DNA of 64,000 bases from Bacteroidota bacterium (GCA_018267875.1 JAFDXP010000061.1:28036-92035); one strand, 5' to 3'; positions 8,422-17,853 are shown, numbered from the stretch's first letter. Numbers and translations are program-made. Notes: generated by a model not told the origin, from the letters alone.

Positions 8422-8856
8422 CTATTCAGTTTTTAATAATTCTACATCAAAAATCAGTGTGCTGTTAGGTGGAATGCTTCCTGCACCACGATTTCCATAT
8501 CCCAATGACGAAGGAATGAAGAAGCGAAATTTTGAACCTTCATTCATCAGTTGTACCCCTTCTGTCCAGCCTACAATCACTTGGTTTAGCCCAAAAGTAG
8601 CCGGTTGGTTTCTTTTGTAGGAACTATCAAACACTTGTCCATTCGTTAGGCGGCCTTCATAATGTACCGTTACACGACTGCGATCATTTGCCGGACGAGC
8701 ACCCGTACCGTGTTGCAACACTTCATACTGTAATCCGGATGCCGTGGTATTTACATTATCTCTTTTTGCATTTTCAGTTAAAAAATTTTCACCTTCCTGC
8801 TCGGCATTGGCTGCTTTATTTCCTAAAAAGCTTTTCAATCTGTCTTGTAGGCTCAT
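8422..8856 (-). CDS. FKBP-type peptidyl-prolyl cis-trans isomerase
   Basis: A 144-residue isomerase that catalyses cis-trans rotation at X-Pro bonds during folding. Residues ~1-40 form the short helical segment seen before FklB/Mip catalytic domains (GENFLTENAKRDNVNTTASG), followed by a full FKBP domain (~42-142) with VTVHYEGRLTNGQVFDSSY, VIVGWTEGVQLMNEGSKFRF, IPSSLGYGNRGAGSIPPNS and the closing strand LIFDVELLKTE. There is no signal peptide, so a cytosolic location like that of E. coli FklB is likely. It is transcribed away from hutH's 5' region and divergently from dnaN; no exact TAnnTTTG element was seen upstream. Confidence 0.9.
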   Translation of the reverse strand: MSLQDRLKSFLGNKAANAEQEGENFLTENAKRDNVNTTASGLQYEVLQHGTGARPANDRSRVTVHYEGRLTNGQVFDSSYKRNQPATFGLNQVIVGWTEGVQLMNEGSKFRFFIPSSLGYGNRGAGSIPPNSTLIFDVELLKTE

Positions 8857-9035
8857 ACGTTATTTTGTTTTAGAAAGTGGAAAATTCGGTATCTAAAATG
8901 GCATTGCCTAAATATTTTTGTTGTCATTATCTTAATTTCTCTAAAGTAGAAAAGGCTTATTGTGCGACTTGTGGAAAAAATAGGGACTGTATAAAATCAT
9001 TTTTTCTTGCCCGATGGCTGATAAATTCAAACGAT

Positions 9036-9043
9036 TATCTTTG
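9036..9043 (+). promoter_or_regulatory. -7 promoter element for dnaN
   Basis: TATCTTTG ends 19 nt before ATG 9063. It supports the short DnaN start, since an upstream open frame (from 8877) would place the start codon before the promoter. Confidence 0.65.
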
Positions 9044-9062
9044 TGGCAAATCATTTCATTCC

Positions 9063-10184
9063 ATGCGCTTTATTGTAAGCTCCACCGGATTATTGAAGAA
9101 CTTGCAACAAATCAGCGGCGTTATCAGTTCTAATGCTGTGTTGTCTGTCCTTGAGGACTTCTTATGCGAACTGAAAGGGAACCAACTTACCCTTACTGCA
9201 ACTGACTTAGAAACCATGATGCGTGTGGAAATGGAAGTAGCTGAAGGTCGCGATGATGGCAGAATTTGTATTCCATCTAAAATACTGATGGAATATTTGA
9301 AAAACTTGCCTGAGCAGCCGATAACATTTACCATTAATGAGGACGATCTCAGTATTGAGATGAGCTCTACCGGAGGGAAGTATAAAATAGGTGGCGAAAA
9401 AGCTGACGATTTTCCGAAAGAGCCGCCCACAGAAGATGTTACGGCTTTTACCATGCGCTCTATTGACTTGATTGAAGGCATCAACAAAACTCTTTTTGCT
9501 GTTAGCAATGATACACTTCGACCTGCTATGACGGGTGTATGTTTCGAGTTAACACCCGAATATCTTTCTTTTATTTCTACAGATGCACATAGGCTGATTC
9601 AGTTTACCCGTGCAGATATAAAATGCCCAACGGAAGAATCTTTTGTTGTGCCTAAAAAACCGCTACAACAGCTTAGATCTACATTGCCTACTGATGATTC
9701 AGAAATTCAACTTTCTTACAACGGAAATCATTTGTTTGTACAAAGCGCGACCATTAGTTTAAATTGTCGATTGATTGATGCCCGTTTTCCTGATTACCGT
9801 GCTGTAATTCCAAACGAAAACCCTTATACACTTACCATGAATCGTGCTGAGCTGATCAGTGCGCTTCGACGTGTTGGTATATTTTCAAACAAAACCACCA
9901 GTCAAGTAGTTTTTGAAATAAATGGAAACTCATTGCAATTAAGTGCTCAAGACATTGATTTTTCCTATGAAGGTCGTGAAACGCTGAGCTGTCAATATGT
10001 TGGCGAGGACATGAAAATTGCTTTCAATGCCAAACTCATGGTTGAAATGATCAGTAATTTGGATGGTGAAAATTTGAAGGCAGAACTTAGCACACCTACT
10101 CGTGCAGGTATTTTCAGACCGGAAGAACCATCGGAAAATGAAGATTTATTGATGTTGTTGATGCCGCTTATGGTTGGTATTTAA
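9063..10184 (+). CDS. dnaN: DNA polymerase III beta subunit (sliding clamp)
   Basis: A 373-residue processivity clamp that encircles DNA and tethers the replicative polymerase. The start MRFIVSSTGLLKNLQQISGV aligns with the canonical DnaN N-terminus (MKFTVEREHLLKPLQQVSG in E. coli), and three topologically similar clamp domains follow: LTATDLETMMRVEMEV (domain 1), FISTDAHRLIQFTRAD with RPAMTGVCFELT (domain 2), and ALRRVGIFSNKTTSQVVFEI to the hydrophobic-cleft C-terminus LLMLLMPLMVGI (domain 3). The open frame extends 62 codons upstream, but these encode a Cys-rich sequence unlike DnaN and contain the promoter. dnaA and recF are not adjacent, as is common in Bacteroidota. Confidence 0.96.
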   Translation: MRFIVSSTGLLKNLQQISGVISSNAVLSVLEDFLCELKGNQLTLTATDLETMMRVEMEVAEGRDDGRICIPSKILMEYLKNLPEQPITFTINEDDLSIEMSSTGGKYKIGGEKADDFPKEPPTEDVTAFTMRSIDLIEGINKTLFAVSNDTLRPAMTGVCFELTPEYLSFISTDAHRLIQFTRADIKCPTEESFVVPKKPLQQLRSTLPTDDSEIQLSYNGNHLFVQSATISLNCRLIDARFPDYRAVIPNENPYTLTMNRAELISALRRVGIFSNKTTSQVVFEINGNSLQLSAQDIDFSYEGRETLSCQYVGEDMKIAFNAKLMVEMISNLDGENLKAELSTPTRAGIFRPEEPSENEDLLMLLMPLMVGI

Positions 10185-10307
10185 TCACTTCATTTAGTAC
10201 TGTCAATTGATTTCCGATTGTTGACATTAATGTGTCTGATGATCATTTTAAAAGTGTATCTATTCTTAAAATAGATCGTATGTTTCGGCACTCTATTGTC
10301 TGCTTGT

Positions 10308-10315
10308 TATCTTTG
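10308..10315 (+). promoter_or_regulatory. -7 promoter element with near-leaderless spacing
   Basis: TATCTTTG ends only 5 nt before ATG 10321. With transcription normally beginning about 5-7 nt beyond this element, the message would be leaderless or nearly so. Confidence 0.5.
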
Positions 10316-10320
10316 TTTCG

Positions 10321-11331
10321 ATGTCTAAAATTCGATTTGCACTCATTGGTTGTGGACACATTGCAAAACGCCATGCCGCTCATATTCAGCAACAGGGTGT
10401 TTTGGTTGCCGTATGTGATGTTTTGGAGGAGCGAGCGAATGCGCTTGCATCGCAATATAGCGCACAAGCCTATTACAAAATTGAAGAGCTATTACAAAAA
10501 GAAAAGCTTGATGTTGTAGCGATATGTTCGCCCAACGGATTGCATGCCCAACATGCCATCAGAGCTTTGAATGCCGGCTGTCATGTGTTGTGTGAAAAAC
10601 CAATGTCCATCTCCTCTTATGATGCAGGGGAAATGATCAAGGCTGCTGAAAAAGCTAACCGCCGCTTGTTTGCCATCAAACAAAACCGATTTAATCCACC
10701 CGTTGTTGCACTAAAAAGAGTTTTGGAAGAAGGAAGGCTCGGAAAAATTTTCAGTGTTCAACTCTCTTGTTTTTGGAATCGAGATGCTGCTTATTATGAA
10801 AATAGTTGGAAAGGCACAAAAGACTTAGACGGCGGCACTTTGTTTACCCAGTTCAGCCATTTTGTGGACTTACTCTATTGGATGTTTGGCGATGTGCAGC
10901 AAGTGCAGGCATATATTGGGAACTATGCACACCAAGGCATTATCCAGTTTGAAGACACGGGTGTAGTGATTTTCAAATTTTACAATGACATCATTGGCAC
11001 TATGAACTATACTGTGAACAGTTATAAAAAAAACATGGAAGGATCTTTGACCGTTTTTGGCGAAAAGGGGACTGTAAAAATTGGTGGTCAATATTTAAAC
11101 GAGCTTGAGTATCAGAACATTGAAGCCTATAAAATTCCCGACCTACCGGACGGAAACCATGCTAATAACTACGGCTCATATACAGGCTCTATGAGCAATC
11201 ACGATAAAGTGTATGACAACTTAGTAGATGTGCTGACTAATAATGCAGCTATAAATACCAATTCTTTTGAGGCACTAAAAACTGTTGAGATTATTGAAAA
11301 AATATACCGAAGTGCATTAGTTGTAAGATAG
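10321..11331 (+). CDS. Gfo/Idh/MocA family oxidoreductase, WlbA/WbpB-like
   Basis: A 336-residue NAD(P)-dependent sugar dehydrogenase. The N-terminal Rossmann domain shows IGCGHIAKRHAAHI and the family motif CEKPMSISSYDAGEMI (Lys of EKP is the usual catalytic lysine). The C-terminal domain has KQNRFNPPVVALKRVLEEG and GGTLFTQFSHFVDLLYWMFG, closely reminiscent of WlbA/WbpB, which oxidise UDP-GlcNAc-uronate at C3 in making 2,3-diamino sugars for surface polysaccharide. Substrate assignment is an inference; no aminotransferase or acetyltransferase partner (WlbC/WlbB) sits beside it. A -7 element lies immediately upstream of the ATG. The DUF4184 gene follows after 12 nt. Confidence 0.82.
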   Translation: MSKIRFALIGCGHIAKRHAAHIQQQGVLVAVCDVLEERANALASQYSAQAYYKIEELLQKEKLDVVAICSPNGLHAQHAIRALNAGCHVLCEKPMSISSYDAGEMIKAAEKANRRLFAIKQNRFNPPVVALKRVLEEGRLGKIFSVQLSCFWNRDAAYYENSWKGTKDLDGGTLFTQFSHFVDLLYWMFGDVQQVQAYIGNYAHQGIIQFEDTGVVIFKFYNDIIGTMNYTVNSYKKNMEGSLTVFGEKGTVKIGGQYLNELEYQNIEAYKIPDLPDGNHANNYGSYTGSMSNHDKVYDNLVDVLTNNAAINTNSFEALKTVEIIEKIYRSALVVR

Positions 11332-11343
11332 TATTTCATAAAC

Positions 11344-12081
11344 ATGCCTTTTACGTTTGCCCATCCTGCTGCCATTTTACCTTTTCGGTTTATACCACAG
11401 AAATATTATTCGTGGACAGGGCTGATTATAGGCTCTATGGTTCCTGATTTTCAGGCTTTTTTTCAATTGGGAGGTGGCAAATTGTTGAGTCATTCATGGA
11501 TTGGTATTTTTATTTATGACCTTCCGGTCGGCTTGCTTCTTGCTTTCGTTTTTCACATGATTGTAAGAGATCCATTAATTGACAACTTGCCTCAGTCTTT
11601 TGCTCAAAGATTGGTGAACTATCATCGCACCAATTGGATAAAAGTGTTTCAAAAAAAATATGGTATCATCTTATTTTCATTGCTTTTTGGCATCTTATCG
11701 CATATTATTTTAGACCGCATCACTCATACCGACGCTTATTCATACAGTGACAGAGTAGGATTGAAACTAACTATTGAAGACAAAGTAGAATGGTCGAGGA
11801 TATTACAAAGAGGCGGCAGTGTAGTGGGTATTGCCTTACTAGTATGGCAGATTCGTGCCCTTCCGTCTGCCCAACATTTTGTGCCGCATCGTTGGTCAAT
11901 TTATTGGTTTATTGTGGTTGATGTTACCTTCTTTATTATTTGGATTCGTTTTCAATTTCCCATCATTGGCGATGATGATATAAACACCCTTTTAGGAGCC
12001 GGAATGTGGGGACTTATTGCTGCCGGTATATTAGCTAAGATAAGCAGAAAAAAACAAGCAAGGGTTGAATCTGCTAATTGA
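11344..12081 (+). CDS. DUF4184 family membrane protein
   Basis: A 245-residue integral membrane protein with the DUF4184 signature at its N-terminus (MPFTFAHPAAILPFRF, then GLIIGSMVPDFQAFF). About five hydrophobic segments follow, with conserved-looking polar residues in LLSHSWIG (~residue 49) and ILSHIILDRITHTDAY (~120); His and Asp residues close to membrane segments resemble metal-dependent membrane hydrolases of the YdjM/LrgB-like type, but this is only an analogy. Function is unknown. It starts 12 nt after the oxidoreductase and is probably cotranscribed with it. It converges on the aminotransferase gene. Confidence 0.75.
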   Translation: MPFTFAHPAAILPFRFIPQKYYSWTGLIIGSMVPDFQAFFQLGGGKLLSHSWIGIFIYDLPVGLLLAFVFHMIVRDPLIDNLPQSFAQRLVNYHRTNWIKVFQKKYGIILFSLLFGILSHIILDRITHTDAYSYSDRVGLKLTIEDKVEWSRILQRGGSVVGIALLVWQIRALPSAQHFVPHRWSIYWFIVVDVTFFIIWIRFQFPIIGDDDINTLLGAGMWGLIAAGILAKISRKKQARVESAN

Positions 12082-12316
12082 GCTTTGTAGGCTAATATTT
12101 TTATGATTACAATCTTTTTTTGACCTTCCCCTGAAATAATAAGCTGTCTATGTATTTCAGTTAGCAAGTGAGAAATTGGATGAATATTAATCAACAAATT
12201 CCAATAATTATATATTTTTTAAACCGTTTTAGCCATCAGCATGTTAATACTAAATTTCTAAATGAGTTATCATTTTTTATATATATTTTTTATTTTTAAA
12301 CATAATTTTTCTTTCT

Positions 12317-13174
12317 TCAGCCCCATATATAATTATAAATCTCTTTAGATATTTGGTGCAAATAAATATGATTCTCTATGCGCCGCACCCATCTTATTCT
12401 ACGTATAGCATTGGTTAAAAACACTTCATCCGCTTCAAATAATATTTTCTTACTTAGATCCTTTTCTACAATCGGTAAAAAATTTTTTGTACTTTCTAAT
12501 ATATATCTACGCATGGTTCCCGCAACACAACCTGATGCCAAAGGTGGTGTGAATACTGATCCATTTTTAACCCAAAAAATATTGGCCAAGCTACTTTCTA
12601 TTATGTTTCCCCCATTTTCTATCAACACATCCTGCCAATTGTGCTGTGATGCAACAGCCTTCGCTTGTGAATAAAAATTCGGGGTTATCCTTTTGGTATT
12701 TTTCCACTTGTCAAACTTTTTATTGGTTGTGGAAAGAATACCTACTGACCATCCATTTTTGCTCCAATCCAATTCTTCAGGTAATACTTCTGCTACTGAA
12801 ACTGCATAAGAAAAATCATCATTTTCGGTACTGACTTCAAACCTTACACGTGCTAAAGGAAATTTAGGATATAGTTGGATGATCTTTTTTATGGCTGAAA
12901 GAAAAAACGACTGCGTGAACCAAGAAGGCAAAAACATATGTGTTTGGTTCAATGAATGAATCATTCGTTCGTAGTGATATTGAGGCATTTGCACTTCACC
13001 CTTAAACACTAAAATGGTTTCGAAAAACCCAACTGAAAACACAAACAAAACATTATCCTTACCCAATGTAGTGGATACGGTTTGTATTTTACCATTTAAG
13101 TTTATGACAGACACGTGTTGCAAAGATGAAAAATCTTTGATTAGAAAAGAAGGTGAATTTTGCCATTGAAGCAT
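12317..13174 (-). CDS. Aminotransferase class IV (PabC/D-amino acid transaminase-like)
   Basis: A 285-residue fold-type IV PLP enzyme. Motifs include the segment around the PLP lysine (KNTKRITPNFYSQAKAVA, ~residue 165), IENGGNIIESSLANIFWVKN (the Glu that contacts PLP) and PLASGCVAGTMRRYI, which matches the P-loop-like PxxxGxxxGxxR segment of 4-amino-4-deoxychorismate lyase and branched-chain transaminases. The first ~40 residues are unlike either. In Bacteroidota such genes are often annotated as PabC-like; no pabAB is adjacent, so the reaction is left open. It is transcribed away from the lipoprotein gene upstream, 43 nt distant, so it may share its transcript. Confidence 0.75.
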   Translation of the reverse strand: MLQWQNSPSFLIKDFSSLQHVSVINLNGKIQTVSTTLGKDNVLFVFSVGFFETILVFKGEVQMPQYHYERMIHSLNQTHMFLPSWFTQSFFLSAIKKIIQLYPKFPLARVRFEVSTENDDFSYAVSVAEVLPEELDWSKNGWSVGILSTTNKKFDKWKNTKRITPNFYSQAKAVASQHNWQDVLIENGGNIIESSLANIFWVKNGSVFTPPLASGCVAGTMRRYILESTKNFLPIVEKDLSKKILFEADEVFLTNAIRRIRWVRRIENHIYLHQISKEIYNYIWG

Positions 13175-13217
13175 AAAAATGAACTATTAGATTACGTAAA
13201 ATAAAGTTTGGAATACC

Positions 13218-14063
13218 CTACTGACAAGTGTTTCCAAAACCATCCCAATAACCTTTTCCACCAGTAATGTTATTGTTAAATTGATCCGTATTGGTAAAAC
13301 AGGAGTCATCGTTGCTGGTTACCAAACCTATCACATTGCTTTTGGCAAAGCCATAACTTGAAGCTTTAGTGTAACCCAACTCAACAATGGTTTTATTAGT
13401 CCAATAGAAATACGTAAATTCGTTTACACTTCCAAATGAACTATTAGTTTGTATCTTTTGACCAACGGTACAAGGTGGAGAAAATGAATAATTTAAACCA
13501 ACCGGATAGGCTTCAATAGTTATGCTTGTTTTATTATTTAAAGTAGATTTTATACGGACTTCTATCACCCCTTTCGTATTTCTGTCATGTATGATGGTGA
13601 TAATATTTCCACCACAATTTTTTCCGGCAAAAAAGCCATTGATACCTATGCTTTGTTTATTGGCTGCATCTAAGTTTATGTAACAAGGGGCGGGAATAAA
13701 GAATGGAAACAAACTACCACCGGTGCTGTCCTTTATACTATAACCAAGGTCTGCTGCAGATTTATCTGACCAATAATATTCTGTAACTTTATTTCTGCCT
13801 GAGGCAAATTGAGGGCTAAGGTTAAAAGTATCCAATTCGCAGGCTGGATGCTTGGTGTAATCACTCCCTACCACATAGGCTTCATTATGTATGGTATCTT
13901 GAATCATTCCGAGATTGGGAATGTAGTATATGTGTACGGTTTGGGTTTCTACAACCCCTTTTGTATATTGGTCAGGCTGTTTTGGCGAATCACCGCTATC
14001 TGATTTTTTACACCCAATGAAAAAAAACAATGTAGTAGCAATAAAAAATGTTAAACGGTTCAT
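13218..14063 (-). CDS. Lipoprotein with a tandemly duplicated three-Cys domain, function unknown
   Basis: A 281-residue predicted lipoprotein (signal peptide with lipobox FFIGC, Cys18). After a short Ser/Asp/Lys linker the protein consists of two related units, ~34-155 and ~163-281. Aligned landmarks are TKGVVE/TKGVIE (34, 163), EAYVVG/EAYPVG (61, 184), a Cys (75, 198), a Tyr-Tyr/Phe-Tyr-Trp element with LGY (EYYWSDKSAADLGY at 95; YFYWTNKTIVELGY at 218), and two further Cys (127 and 150; 255 and 280). Trp is exactly 23 residues after the first Cys in both. I recognise no family. It lies in a group with another lipoprotein and a large T9SS cargo, all minus strand, suggesting a cell-surface role. 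Confidence 0.7.
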   Translation of the reverse strand: MNRLTFFIATTLFFFIGCKKSDSGDSPKQPDQYTKGVVETQTVHIYYIPNLGMIQDTIHNEAYVVGSDYTKHPACELDTFNLSPQFASGRNKVTEYYWSDKSAADLGYSIKDSTGGSLFPFFIPAPCYINLDAANKQSIGINGFFAGKNCGGNIITIIHDRNTKGVIEVRIKSTLNNKTSITIEAYPVGLNYSFSPPCTVGQKIQTNSSFGSVNEFTYFYWTNKTIVELGYTKASSYGFAKSNVIGLVTSNDDSCFTNTDQFNNNITGGKGYWDGFGNTCQ

Positions 14064-14102
14064 ATTGTTATATTTAATTATTTATTTTAAATTATTTATA
14101 TA

Positions 14103-14465
14103 TTAACAATCGAGATTATAGGGTGTACATTGGTCTTGAATAATATTGAAATCGCTATCATAACTTCCAGCACTATTCACACCATGAAAATGATGTGTTC
14201 CGGTAGTCAACACCTTGGTGAAAGCCTGAGAATTATTGCAATCGGGTGTACCCGACGGAAAATAGTTGCCTATCACACCGCAATACTGCCCATCTATATA
14301 GATGGTAGTGCTGCCGTGATGACAATCTTGCAGTGCATAAATCATAATTTGTCCGTTGCCCAAACCGTATGGATGAGTTGGTTGGTTGGTAGATGTATCA
14401 TTTTTATTACAAGCAATAAAGCCAATACCTGCAAGAATTAAAATATAATAAATTGTCTTTTTCAT
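14103..14465 (-). CDS. Small cysteine-rich lipoprotein, function unknown
   Basis: A 120-residue predicted lipoprotein: signal MKKTIYYILILAGIGFIAC with lipobox Cys19, then a Thr/Asn/Pro linker. The mature part has STTIYIDGQYCGVIG followed by a LTTGTHHFHGVNS strand, a pattern like PEGA-type beta domains in which a short ligand-like turn DGxxxG precedes a Gly-rich strand, and five further Cys (QDC, QYC, PDC, DQC and the C-terminal LDC). The assignment to PEGA is only by resemblance. It starts 29 nt after the T9SS cargo stop and ends 39 nt before the duplicated-domain lipoprotein, so the three are probably one operon. Confidence 0.65.
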   Translation of the reverse strand: MKKTIYYILILAGIGFIACNKNDTSTNQPTHPYGLGNGQIMIYALQDCHHGSTTIYIDGQYCGVIGNYFPSGTPDCNNSQAFTKVLTTGTHHFHGVNSAGSYDSDFNIIQDQCTPYNLDC

Positions 14466-14494
14466 TACATATTTATTTTATATAGCTTTAAAAT

Positions 14495-17461
14495 TTATTC
14501 TTTCACCAACTTTCCCCTTTCTCCACCATAGTCATACAAATAAACTCCTGCTGAAAGGAATGAGATGTCTATTGTTGTTTTTTCGGTGGTAATAGGTCGG
14601 TGAATGAGTTTTCGTCCGGTTATGTCATAAAGAATAAAATCTTTTCCGGGTGCAGTGGTTGAAATAATTAGTGAAATACTGGCCGGGTTGGGCATTATTA
14701 CAAAGCTGGGTTTACCAATATTCTTTCGTTCTAATTTCACTACATTACTAAAAGTGTAAGCACCATTTTTGTCCCATATTTTCAGTCGGTAATAATAGAC
14801 AGGTTCTTTGGGTTGAATATCTGTGTATGTGTATAGATTTGCCTGGTTATCATACCCTTTTGACTGCACTTTTCCAATTGTTACAAATTGAACAGCATCT
14901 ATGCTGCGTTCCACTTCAAAGCCTGCATTATTTTGCTCGTCTGAAGTTTGCCAAAACAATTCATTATCCTTATCTTTTAGTTGTCCGTTAAATGATAACA
15001 GATGCACAGCAAGAGGCATTCCGGTAGCTGTCGTATGCAAATAAAAACCACTGAAACCGGTAACGTTAAATGATATTTCCCACCAATTTTTGGCACTATT
15101 CCAAATAATATTACTATCGTCCGGATTTATTAAAACTGCTGATGGACCGTTGCCCACATAACCTGTGTAATTAGTTGGGTTAGTTCCTGTTCCATGTACT
15201 TGTGTGATGCGAACATTGGCAATACCAGCCGTATCTGTAGGATTGGTAGGGAAATGTGGAAAGTTGATACCTGATACGGTGTTGTAATTATTAAATTCCG
15301 ATTGTGTAAAATAAAGAGTTAGCTTACCTGTCGCATAAGACGAGGAAGCCATTGGTTCTAAATCATAGTGCCTTTGAACATAAGGATTTCCATTAGGTAA
15401 TGTAGGAACAGAAGAATTAATCGAAACTTTAGAAGTTATGGTTCCGTTTACAGGGTTGTTACCAATTGTTTGAATTCCTGCATGAATGTTGCAAAAATCT
15501 ACTAACTTTTGCATATTGATAGAGGTATCTAAATAAAATGTCTGATTGGTTGTGCCTGAAACTACATTATTATTTAAGCATACATAATTTATTCTTCCCC
15601 CATAATTGAACAAAATGCTACCATTGGTTACATATAAAGATGAATTTGAAAACCATGAGGCACACAAATTATTCAACTGTAAACCATTTCCATTGTAAAA
15701 ACAAGTACTATTCGAATTAGCAGTAAGCAAGGAATCGAAATTACTGTTATTGACATCAATATAATGCAACCCATCAGATTTAGTATAATAAATATTGCCT
15801 GTATTATTATCAATCGTAAAAGTATTACAGTATAAATATGTATTAGTTGATGATAGATTCGTCGTGTTAAACTGCATTAACACTTTATTGTTCGCATTAT
15901 CAAAACTTATGTAGTACAATAATGAATTATAGCCTGATAAAAAGATAGAGCTTGAGGGAGTTAGTAAGTTTGCAAAACTAGCTCCCGCATTAGTTAAGGT
16001 ACCACTACTATTTACATATACAATTTTTGGCGAAGCAGGGTTCCCACCAAATAAAGAAAAATATACTTTCCCATTTAAAAAAGCTATATCATTTAAAGTT
16101 GAGCCAAGGTTCATATTAGTAGCTGTGGTCCATGTATTAGTCAAAGAGGTAGTGCCACCTCCTGCAAAGGTAGTAATCGTTCCAGATACATCCACCTTTC
16201 TAATGCGTTGATTTCCTTGATCTACAATATAAGCATTGCCCGAGTTGTCAAAAGTTATTGAAGTGGGGTTTAAAAGCTTCGCATTGATTGCCGGCCCGTT
16301 ATCACCCAATGTAGAACCACTACCTGCAAAAGTTGAAATTATATTGGTATTAACATCAACTTTTCTTATTCTACCTGCATTTTTATCAACTATATACAAA
16401 TTTCCAGATTGATCTTTTGTTATTTTTGAAATATTTGAAAACGCAGCCATTCTTGCGTCCAACCCATCTCCTGCCATTGCTATAGCAGCACCGGTTTGGC
16501 TCAGTCCTGCTACTGTTGAAATCACATTAGAAGCATCAATCTTCCTAATGCGATAATATTCACTAATATAAACTGTTGATCCTGAAATAAAGACATTACC
16601 AGCTGTAGTGGTTGAAAAATTAAGTTGTGCAGTAGAAGCTGAAATTCCATCTCCATTGTAGCCAGCTACTCCAGTTCCTGCAAAGACAGAAACGCCAGAA
16701 GAAAACATACTTGTACATTTATAGACATAGTTATTTACGGGAACATAAACAACATTTGCTGTTGTAGCTCCGATATGGTTAGCAGTGGAAGCCCCTACAC
16801 TAACTGATGATATTAATGTAATGGATGATGGGCTATTGAAAACATACTTGGATAAAGATCCGTTAACATGTTGATATAGGTAATAATTAGACGAAGTTCC
16901 GCCAATTGCATAAGCTGCTGATGCAATATAATAAAGTGTATTATATGGGAGGATGGAATATATAGTTCCACTTGCATCAACATATCTCATCTGTTGACTT
17001 GCAGTATCTTGTAAGTATATATTTCCGGTTGGAGATATCAATATTTCCTTTATCATATTTATAGCTGCATTAACCGCAAGTCCGGAATCACCACTATTGC
17101 CGGCAGAGCCATTTCCTGCAAAAAGAGATTCTACACCATTACTTGATCTCTTAAAAACCTGATGAAGGCTATTTCGGGCATAATACATGTTATTGTTATT
17201 GTCAATCTGTAAGGCATCAACAGTAAAATTTAAAACAGTAGAAATAATGCCATTTGTTTGAATTTTCCTTACGCGATTAAATGAAAAATCATTAAAATAA
17301 ATTATTCCATTGTTATCCACCACCAACTGAGTTGGAGCAACAGAGGTTTGTGTAGCATATCCTCCGTCACCGGTCGCGCCACCTGCTATTCTTGTAACTA
17401 ATTGTGCTTGAACATTTACATAAATGAAAGCGAAGAAGAGAAGCGAGTATAACTGTTTCAT
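14495..17461 (-). CDS. Large secreted NHL-repeat protein with T9SS type A sorting domain
   Basis: A 988-residue exported protein. Residues 1-19 are a signal peptide ending VQAQ. Residues ~20-430 contain repeated NHL/beta-propeller blades in which a Gly-rich FAGxGxxGxxGDG segment precedes GNxYIxDxxxxRIRKVD (examples: NLYIVDKNAGRIRKVD and NAYIVDQGNQRIRKVD). The middle (~430-800) is Asn/Ser/Thr-rich and unassigned, then a T9SS-cargo beta region (ELFWQTSDEQNNAGFEVERS) and a C-terminal sorting domain (FVIMPNPASISLIIS ... LSAGVYLYDYGGERGKLVKE). It would be moved across the outer membrane and anchored or released. It heads a likely three-gene surface operon and faces a divergently transcribed sensor kinase. 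Confidence 0.85.
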   Translation of the reverse strand: MKQLYSLLFFAFIYVNVQAQLVTRIAGGATGDGGYATQTSVAPTQLVVDNNGIIYFNDFSFNRVRKIQTNGIISTVLNFTVDALQIDNNNNMYYARNSLHQVFKRSSNGVESLFAGNGSAGNSGDSGLAVNAAINMIKEILISPTGNIYLQDTASQQMRYVDASGTIYSILPYNTLYYIASAAYAIGGTSSNYYLYQHVNGSLSKYVFNSPSSITLISSVSVGASTANHIGATTANVVYVPVNNYVYKCTSMFSSGVSVFAGTGVAGYNGDGISASTAQLNFSTTTAGNVFISGSTVYISEYYRIRKIDASNVISTVAGLSQTGAAIAMAGDGLDARMAAFSNISKITKDQSGNLYIVDKNAGRIRKVDVNTNIISTFAGSGSTLGDNGPAINAKLLNPTSITFDNSGNAYIVDQGNQRIRKVDVSGTITTFAGGGTTSLTNTWTTATNMNLGSTLNDIAFLNGKVYFSLFGGNPASPKIVYVNSSGTLTNAGASFANLLTPSSSIFLSGYNSLLYYISFDNANNKVLMQFNTTNLSSTNTYLYCNTFTIDNNTGNIYYTKSDGLHYIDVNNSNFDSLLTANSNSTCFYNGNGLQLNNLCASWFSNSSLYVTNGSILFNYGGRINYVCLNNNVVSGTTNQTFYLDTSINMQKLVDFCNIHAGIQTIGNNPVNGTITSKVSINSSVPTLPNGNPYVQRHYDLEPMASSSYATGKLTLYFTQSEFNNYNTVSGINFPHFPTNPTDTAGIANVRITQVHGTGTNPTNYTGYVGNGPSAVLINPDDSNIIWNSAKNWWEISFNVTGFSGFYLHTTATGMPLAVHLLSFNGQLKDKDNELFWQTSDEQNNAGFEVERSIDAVQFVTIGKVQSKGYDNQANLYTYTDIQPKEPVYYYRLKIWDKNGAYTFSNVVKLERKNIGKPSFVIMPNPASISLIISTTAPGKDFILYDITGRKLIHRPITTEKTTIDISFLSAGVYLYDYGGERGKLVKE

Positions 17462-17853
17462 AATATTTTTTTTAAAATGCTACTATTATAATTGTGTTTT
17501 TAATACGCTATACATAAAAAGGGTTTACAGGCTCTCGCTTCTAAAGGGGAATTTATTTATAGATAAATAGTTATGCAAACCATTAAGTAAATCCAAACGT
17601 AAAACTGGTTTAATTAATTTTGTCCACCAAGAGTAAATGAGTGAATGGCGCAATCTGTTGAGTGTAGTGTATTATTTTTGAGTAAAGCTTTTCATGTTAC
17701 TTCACTTTTTTAAAAATTAAGCTCGTTAATAAAATATAATCTTTAAACTTTTCATAAAACACCACAAATATTAATCGAGTTCCAACCTTTGCAAATATCA
17801 AATATTAAATGAACCTTTACATTCAGTAAGCGATTTTGTCGCATAGATCATAA
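17462..17853. other. Divergent intergenic region, NHL cargo versus sensor kinase
   Basis: About 390 nt of AT-rich sequence separate the two start codons. It contains an imperfect AT palindrome near 17550-17570 (ATTTAT then ATAAAT). AACCTTTG at about 17786 on the plus strand is one base off the -7 consensus and could serve the kinase. I see no RNA gene. Confidence 0.45.

Noticed and set aside
8877..9062. A 62-codon N-terminal extension of dnaN
   Set aside because: It has no DnaN-like sequence, is Cys-rich, and contains the TATCTTTG element placed 19 nt before the canonical start.
9056..9508. A 150-residue minus-strand frame opposite dnaN
   Set aside because: Shadow of dnaN with no recognisable features.
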